From Ferruginibacter sp. (GTDB taxonomy: Bacteria > Bacteroidota > Bacteroidia > Chitinophagales > Chitinophagaceae): a DNA stretch of 61,967 nt. Made by a program: the position numbers and the translations under genes. Shown here in pieces: positions 56,911-61,967 of the stretch (its first letter is position 1; the number at the start of each line of letters is the position of its first letter). The stretch covers positions 1 to 61,967 of the forward strand of contig JANXSK010000216.1 of NCBI GenBank assembly GCA_025352695.1. Reading direction: 5' to 3'. The notes under the pieces are model-generated. The model was not told the DNA's origin. It ran no database searches and worked only from the letters and a program-made list of their open reading frames with translations.

Positions 56911-56935
56911 GCTATAATTATTGACGATAAAACGA

Positions 56936-59900
56936 CTACTCTTTAATTATTGACGTAGATAAACTAATTGATTTACCGAATAATTGCAATTGGTATTTAC
57001 CGGCAGCTAAATTTCCATCAATGGTAAAATTGTGAGAACAATAGTTGTTACCATCGTGCAATAATGTAATTTTTTTAATTAATTGACCATCGGTATTATA
57101 CAATTGCAAAGTATAGTTACCCTTTTCTACATTAGTTAATTGAAAATTGATCTTATTATTTTTGATACTGTTTGGATATGCAGTTATAGCATTTGTGATA
57201 TGTTGCTTATTGATAATAACCTTTACCGTAGGGCTGTAACTCAATTTGCCACTAATCCCAGTTGCCTTTATGCGATAATAATGATCACCATCTGTAACAT
57301 TTGCATCTAACCAATTATATGGCGAGCCCACCTCTGTGTTAGCTGTTGCAATTAATACAACTGCAGTAGTAAAGTTGATTCCATTTACCGATTTTTCTAC
57401 TGTATAATTGTTGATATCTTTTTCAAAAGCTACCTTCCAGTTTACAGCAATATCTTTTTGTTGTGCGCTTGCTTTTAATAACACCAATACAGGTGCAACT
57501 GTAGATAGCTTTGCAAATACAATACTAAAACGATCTGCTTTATAAGAAGCTGCATTAGAGGTAACTGTAAACGGCACCGTTGTTAGGCCAGCCATATTTA
57601 TAAGGGTATTATTTATAGTGGTAGCATATTTATCTTTCAATAATCCGTATAAATCTTTATTTTCCATCCCTTCTGTAGTAATTTGTAAATTATAATTAAT
57701 CTGCTTGAGATTAGAAAATTTTAAAAAAGTAGTATCATAAGTTTGAATGGTTTGCCTTGATTCAATAGATATCATTTTACCCTCCCGCTCAATACTTACG
57801 TTTTCTGCAGAATTGTACAGTTTTAAAGCATCATACTCATCAATTTTATTATTGCTGTTATTATCATAACTTGTCAATACTCCATCTGCAAAAAAAGCTG
57901 GGGCATTTGTATTTGGCGCAAATAAATTTACCCTTACCAAACTATTATTATTCATTGGCCTGAATGTGTTATCACTGCCAGAATTATTTTTATCAGTTTC
58001 TTTAAAAGTAAGTGTACTTGCACCACCACCTGCTGGGGTTACAAAAAATGCTTCTCCACTTGGTATGTACTGGCTTACGGGGCTAACGGATGTTGTAGCT
58101 AAATAAGAGTTTGATCCTGTATTCCACGTTAAGGTAACATAACCCCCAATCCCATTACCACTTCCAATTTTAGGATCCCATAAATAGAGTACATCTTTTA
58201 CGTTGGTCTTTGTTAAAGTATGAAAATCGATAGCTGCAGGATATGGATTCCCAACCAAAGAAAAGCTGCTTGTACTTATAGGTACAACAATATTATTCGT
58301 ATTTACCTGACCGATAATACGTAGTGTGGTTGGTGTTTTCAGCGCATTTATACCTTGCGATAAAAACGTACTTCTATCTCCCCGCACAAATAAAAAGTAT
58401 CCCGGATAAGAGGCTATAGATGTATTGGTTCCCGGGATTAAAGGCAACCCTAAAAATTTACTTGAACCACTATTATAAATCATTATAGATAAATTTTTAT
58501 TTACACCCAAATCAAAACCATTTAAAACGGTGCCACCCGTAATTTGTGTACCATAACCTGAGATTGGATTGGTTAAAGTTGCGCCTTCCTGCCACGCTGC
58601 ATTTATAGTAGGTGCCCCACTTGATGCTACAGGGGCTGCAAGTAAGCGCCAAGCACGTTTAGCAGGTATATATCTTTCGATAATAATGTTACCGGTAATG
58701 CTGTTTCCACTATTAGCTCCTCCGTTTGTAATATCCGCTAAACGAGCGGTACCAGAAGCAGTTGATTTTAAATTGATAAAGCCATTTGTAGCAAGTGTTT
58801 TACTGCTACTGCCAAATGCAAGGCTGCCTGTTATATTTTGCAACCCATTAATAGTGACATTATTGGTTATAATTAAGTTTAAAATATTATTATTTACAAA
58901 TACATTGGCAGGTATTGTTTGTGCAATAGTTCCGTTCATTTCAATAGTACCGGCAGATGCATCAAAAACTCCTGTATTTAATATTTGCCCGGCTATTTGT
59001 AATGTGGCCCCTGAAACTATTAATGAAGCACCACTTTGAATAGTAATATTATTTATTGATTGAGCAGTAGAAATGACAGGATAATTGACTACGCCTCCCG
59101 GTATAGTTACGTTGATGGCTGAAGTAGGTATTAAACCTGAACACCAGTTATTTGGATTAGTAAAAGCACTACCCCCAATACCCGTCCATAAGCCAGCAGT
59201 ACTACTAGAAACTACATTGGTATAACCCAAAGAAGAACAACCATTAAGTGATACCTTTAATATGTAAGTACCTGAGTTGGCAACTGAATAAATAAAGTTA
59301 GGATTTTGAGAAGTAGATGAAAAATTGTTCGGACCCGTCCATGCATACGTAGCACCATTTAGAAATGTACTTGTTAATGTTACTGGCGAGCCATTACAAA
59401 CCGGACCATTATTGCCAGCGCCATCCGGTGAATTATATATTGTACCAATTTCTGTAGAACTAAGTGCCCTGCTATAAATCAACGCATCATCCAGTGCTCC
59501 GGTAAAAAATTTATTTGTGGGTTGAGATGGCCAGCTTCCATTAATATTATCATACCCTATCCTCCAATAACCTGTATAACTTTGACCCACTTTTCCAAGA
59601 GCATTAGCACCAACCTGCACACCATCAATGTATAAAAATAAGCCTGTTGTGCTAGATACAGTACCAGTTACAAGATGCCAGTTATTATCGTTATAAGACA
59701 ATGTAGAACTGGCATAAATTATAGAGCTATTATTAATACCAAAATAAATATGGCCAGTATTATCCATATAGATGTTACGGTCATATTGTGTATTTAATCC
59801 CGTTTGCTGCGCTCCAAAACCAATCAGCTTGCCACCGGCCACAGCTGTTTTAAACCAAATAGCTACTGAAAAGTCACCTGGATTTGGAAAGGAAGTAGCT

Positions 59901-61723
59901 GTTGAAATATATTGACTGCTCCCATTAAAATTGTAAGCACTGCTGGCATTACCAAATCTATCTGCAATTAGTGCTGGTACATTTTGCAGCGTTCCGTTAT
60001 CATTATTACCGGATATATCATTAGCATTGCTATTAAATTTATAATTGGCTATTATATTACTGTTAGGTAATTGAGAAATTGCAGGAGCAAGAGAAGATAC
60101 ATTTACAGAAATAATTGCCAACGGGCTTGTACAACCATTTATTGTTTGGCTAACATAATTGTTTGTTGAACCTGCTGTTATTGTAGAAGGTATAGGTGCA
60201 GTTGAAGAACTACCTGCAACAGTAAACTGAACATTATTAAAACAACGATTTCCGCTACTAGAAACACCTGTTAATTTGATACTACCTGTAGACTCCGTGA
60301 TCGGGAAAGAAGGGTTATCACTACCAATATTTCCGCTACCGGATGCAACACCAATACTATAGTTACCAGCCACTAATAAAGTGTAATTAAAAGTATTGGT
60401 AACTTTTATAGCTGAAGCAATTGCTGTTACTGTGGTAGTAGTAGAAGATGTAGCCAATACAATACCATCTTTATTATAAATTGATAAGCTAATGCCAGCT
60501 ATTGCCTGGTATGCAGGCACGTAATAATCTATTGTAGTAATAGTTACATTTGGTGAAAAGGTGGTAAAAGTTGTCTTTTTATTATTCCAGGTATTATCTA
60601 CATAAGTACCTGAGGTTAATGGCGTAGTACCGCCAACAGAACCCGTTGCAGCAATCGTACCCCATAAAAGATTTGCTCCTGTGGCAGTTAATGCCGTGGC
60701 AGTTGCATTGAGGCAATAATTAAAAGGTGTTGTAATAATTGGTGGAGGCGCCATACAGGAGGAAGTAACTAAGCTTACACCACCTTCTGTAACTGCGTAA
60801 ACTTTCCAATAATACAAGGTGTTAGCTGCTATTGTTTGAATTGAACTAATTGCATTTACTGCTACTTGTGTTACAAAATTATAATTTATTCCATCTATAG
60901 ATTGATATATAGCAAAACCTACTTCATTAACTGAATTATCTGACCAGTTTAAGGTAATTGAAGTACTGGTACTATTAGAAAATACTAAACTGGTTGGGGC
61001 AGCTGGTGCCGGTGGTGTAAAAGAATAAGTTAACCCTGCTGCAGGGTTAATACTTATGTCGCCATTATCGTACCAAATATTTGCAGTTCCATCCGTATGT
61101 ACCGCTAAATAGTTTTGCTGCCCGGTTGCCAAAGCTGCAATGCCAATAGATGCTGAACCATACGAAATTGAGTTTGTTTGTGGACTATATATATAACTAA
61201 TTTTCCCGCTTGACTCATATAATTTTACCTGAAAACTAATATTATTACTTCTCCCTTTTTGCCACAATACATTTTTATATTCAATAGTAAAAATGCGGTT
61301 AGGTGCAGTACCACTGGTTTGGTAAGATACATTGCTTGCGCTTACAATATCAAGGTCATCCCATAATGGGGCTAGCAAAGGCCTAGGGGAACCATTATAT
61401 ACAAGATTATTTGTTGGGGTAGCATTTGTAATTACGCCATTTAAGCTGAGCCATCCATTGGTACTTGCAGCAATAGTATTAGTACGTGCGCCCATATACC
61501 AAAAATCAAATCCAATTGGGATGTTATTAAAATATCCTTCATCTGTATTACCTGCAGTTAGTGTAAGATTATTTGCCCCGGAAAGAATAACATAAGAACT
61601 CGAGGTTGTAGTAAATATGTAATTAACAATACTTGCCTGGGCTGTTGTTTTTTGTAAGCAACATATTGAAGACAATAAACAAAAAAGAAACTTTACAACG
61701 TTTGTTTGTTGAATTTTTTTCAT
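56936..61723 (-). CDS. Large secreted multidomain protein with LamG and FN3 domains, type IX sorted
   Basis: A 1,595-residue extracellular protein. A signal peptide (about 1-28) is followed by a beta-rich region (about 35-230), an FN3-like domain (about 240-325, PAAPTSLVFSNST to YYWKVYAVTEGG), a long repeat region, a LamG/concanavalin-like domain (about 560-770, with NDISGNNDNGTLQ and WFKTAVAGG), a PKD/Ig-like domain (about 775-845) and a surface-type region with WTGIGGSAFTNPNNWCSG. The last 80 residues (AYPNSIKNNKINFQL to SIIKE) resemble a type A sorting domain, exported through the PorT-dependent system. Binding targets are unknown. It ends at the hairpin 56858-56910. Confidence 0.85.
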   Translation of the reverse strand: MKKIQQTNVVKFLFCLLSSICCLQKTTAQASIVNYIFTTTSSSYVILSGANNLTLTAGNTDEGYFNNIPIGFDFWYMGARTNTIAASTNGWLSLNGVITNATPTNNLVYNGSPRPLLAPLWDDLDIVSASNVSYQTSGTAPNRIFTIEYKNVLWQKGRSNNISFQVKLYESSGKISYIYSPQTNSISYGSASIGIAALATGQQNYLAVHTDGTANIWYDNGDISINPAAGLTYSFTPPAPAAPTSLVFSNSTSTSITLNWSDNSVNEVGFAIYQSIDGINYNFVTQVAVNAISSIQTIAANTLYYWKVYAVTEGGVSLVTSSCMAPPPIITTPFNYCLNATATALTATGANLLWGTIAATGSVGGTTPLTSGTYVDNTWNNKKTTFTTFSPNVTITTIDYYVPAYQAIAGISLSIYNKDGIVLATSSTTTTVTAIASAIKVTNTFNYTLLVAGNYSIGVASGSGNIGSDNPSFPITESTGSIKLTGVSSSGNRCFNNVQFTVAGSSSTAPIPSTITAGSTNNYVSQTINGCTSPLAIISVNVSSLAPAISQLPNSNIIANYKFNSNANDISGNNDNGTLQNVPALIADRFGNASSAYNFNGSSQYISTATSFPNPGDFSVAIWFKTAVAGGKLIGFGAQQTGLNTQYDRNIYMDNTGHIYFGINNSSIIYASSTLSYNDNNWHLVTGTVSSTTGLFLYIDGVQVGANALGKVGQSYTGYWRIGYDNINGSWPSQPTNKFFTGALDDALIYSRALSSTEIGTIYNSPDGAGNNGPVCNGSPVTLTSTFLNGATYAWTGPNNFSSTSQNPNFIYSVANSGTYILKVSLNGCSSLGYTNVVSSSTAGLWTGIGGSAFTNPNNWCSGLIPTSAINVTIPGGVVNYPVISTAQSINNITIQSGASLIVSGATLQIAGQILNTGVFDASAGTIEMNGTIAQTIPANVFVNNNILNLIITNNVTINGLQNITGSLAFGSSSKTLATNGFINLKSTASGTARLADITNGGANSGNSITGNIIIERYIPAKRAWRLLAAPVASSGAPTINAAWQEGATLTNPISGYGTQITGGTVLNGFDLGVNKNLSIMIYNSGSSKFLGLPLIPGTNTSIASYPGYFLFVRGDRSTFLSQGINALKTPTTLRIIGQVNTNNIVVPISTSSFSLVGNPYPAAIDFHTLTKTNVKDVLYLWDPKIGSGNGIGGYVTLTWNTGSNSYLATTSVSPVSQYIPSGEAFFVTPAGGGASTLTFKETDKNNSGSDNTFRPMNNNSLVRVNLFAPNTNAPAFFADGVLTSYDNNSNNKIDEYDALKLYNSAENVSIEREGKMISIESRQTIQTYDTTFLKFSNLKQINYNLQITTEGMENKDLYGLLKDKYATTINNTLINMAGLTTVPFTVTSNAASYKADRFSIVFAKLSTVAPVLVLLKASAQQKDIAVNWKVAFEKDINNYTVEKSVNGINFTTAVVLIATANTEVGSPYNWLDANVTDGDHYYRIKATGISGKLSYSPTVKVIINKQHITNAITAYPNSIKNNKINFQLTNVEKGNYTLQLYNTDGQLIKKITLLHDGNNYCSHNFTIDGNLAAGKYQLQLFGKSISLSTSIIKE

Positions 61724-61967
61724 AAAATAAATATTTGGAATTTTTAATTTGATATTTATCTAAACTCAACAATTAAAATAATATTATGTGTAACAACCAT
61801 ATTCTTAAATATTTTATCCATTAAAAAACACTATCAACCGACTAAAATCAGGAATCTAATTTTTTTCGTCTGAAAGTATTGATTTTGCTATGTTGTGTGT
61901 ATTTATTTAAAAGCAGACCTCCTACCTTACTTTGGAAAAAGTGAAGGCTGACTGGCTTTTTTAGTTT

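Larger units (their letters stand above)
56162..56935. other. Gene-poor region with a possible gene fragment and a hairpin
   Basis: A 774-base stretch with no intact gene. On the minus strand 56204-56329 reads as 41 codons ending in TGA, with a HPSANARVKQFEEVFAPN segment; this is described separately. The hairpin at 56858-56910 is the terminator of the next gene. A plus-strand open frame at 56470-56703 has no recognisable similarity and an odd composition, and I treat it as chance. Confidence 0.5.

Noticed and set aside
58569..59039. 156-codon plus-strand open frame inside the large secreted protein gene
   Set aside because: It lies wholly opposite a well-supported gene, is low in charged residues and has no recognisable motif. 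It is a shadow of the sense strand.

Overview
The window looks like ordinary chromosome from a Bacteroidota bacterium, most likely a Chitinophagaceae/Chitinophagales relative. The DNA is AT-rich. Many genes are preceded by the Bacteroidota -7 box TAnnTTTG (or TAnnTTCG) instead of a strong Shine-Dalgarno. There is a type IX secretion component (PorT) plus cargo with C-terminal sorting domains, a menaquinone methyltransferase (UbiE/MenG), a TonB-dependent receptor with an N-terminal carboxypeptidase-regulatory-like domain, and the pheT / coiled-coil gene / zapA / rny order. The genus assignment is inference from gene content. I found no rRNA, tRNA, CRISPR array, transposase or prophage.

Layout. 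1-2,075: atpD (minus) and a dispersed repeat. 2,076-8,049: membrane endonuclease/phosphatase-family protein, GNAT-like protein, dnaX and a dihydrolipoamide acyltransferase with two lipoyl domains. 8,183-12,019: DCC-family protein, CoA-binding protein, a secreted small protein next to a secreted metzincin protease, and a YkuK-like protein. 12,125-18,954: engB, ubiE overlapping porT, an outer-membrane protein, pyrC and a short MutS-family ATPase. 19,201-30,022: two exporter-type ABC transporters bracket a YifB/ComM ATPase, four glycosyltransferases and a methyltransferase, a probable small surface-glycan region. 30,175-38,260: DUF983, UbiA-like, PAP2, TonB receptor, thiolase, pyrD, TerC. 38,307-51,256: housekeeping (rsmE, dnaB, pheT, zapA, rny, rplS, tatA, gatA, lytic transglycosylase, pabB). 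51,294-54,639: an extremely acidic small protein, purA and clpX. 54,640-56,935: a decay zone with a broken DUF1003 gene and another possible gene fragment around a small secreted protein. 56,936-61,723: a 1,595-residue secreted, type IX-sorted LamG/FN3 protein.

The genes cover replication and division (dnaX, dnaB, zapA), translation (pheT, rplS, gatA, engB, rsmE), pyrimidine, purine and folate synthesis (pyrC, pyrD, purA, pabB), proteolysis and RNA decay (clpX, rny), and envelope and secretion functions. PorT and at least two sorted secreted proteins lie in the same window.

I did not find a convincing wholly new multi-gene system. The observations most worth a second look are the DUF1003 pseudogene, a repeat of about 70 bp present twice in the 3' flanks of two genes, a folded GC-rich element at 27,001-27,101, a three-helix structure between tatA and gatA, a ZapB-like coiled-coil gene before zapA, a 41-residue lipoprotein gene, a 137-residue Asp/Glu-rich protein, a His-to-Gln change in the dihydroorotase metal site, and promoter boxes so close to start codons that engB, ubiE and dnaX may be leaderless.
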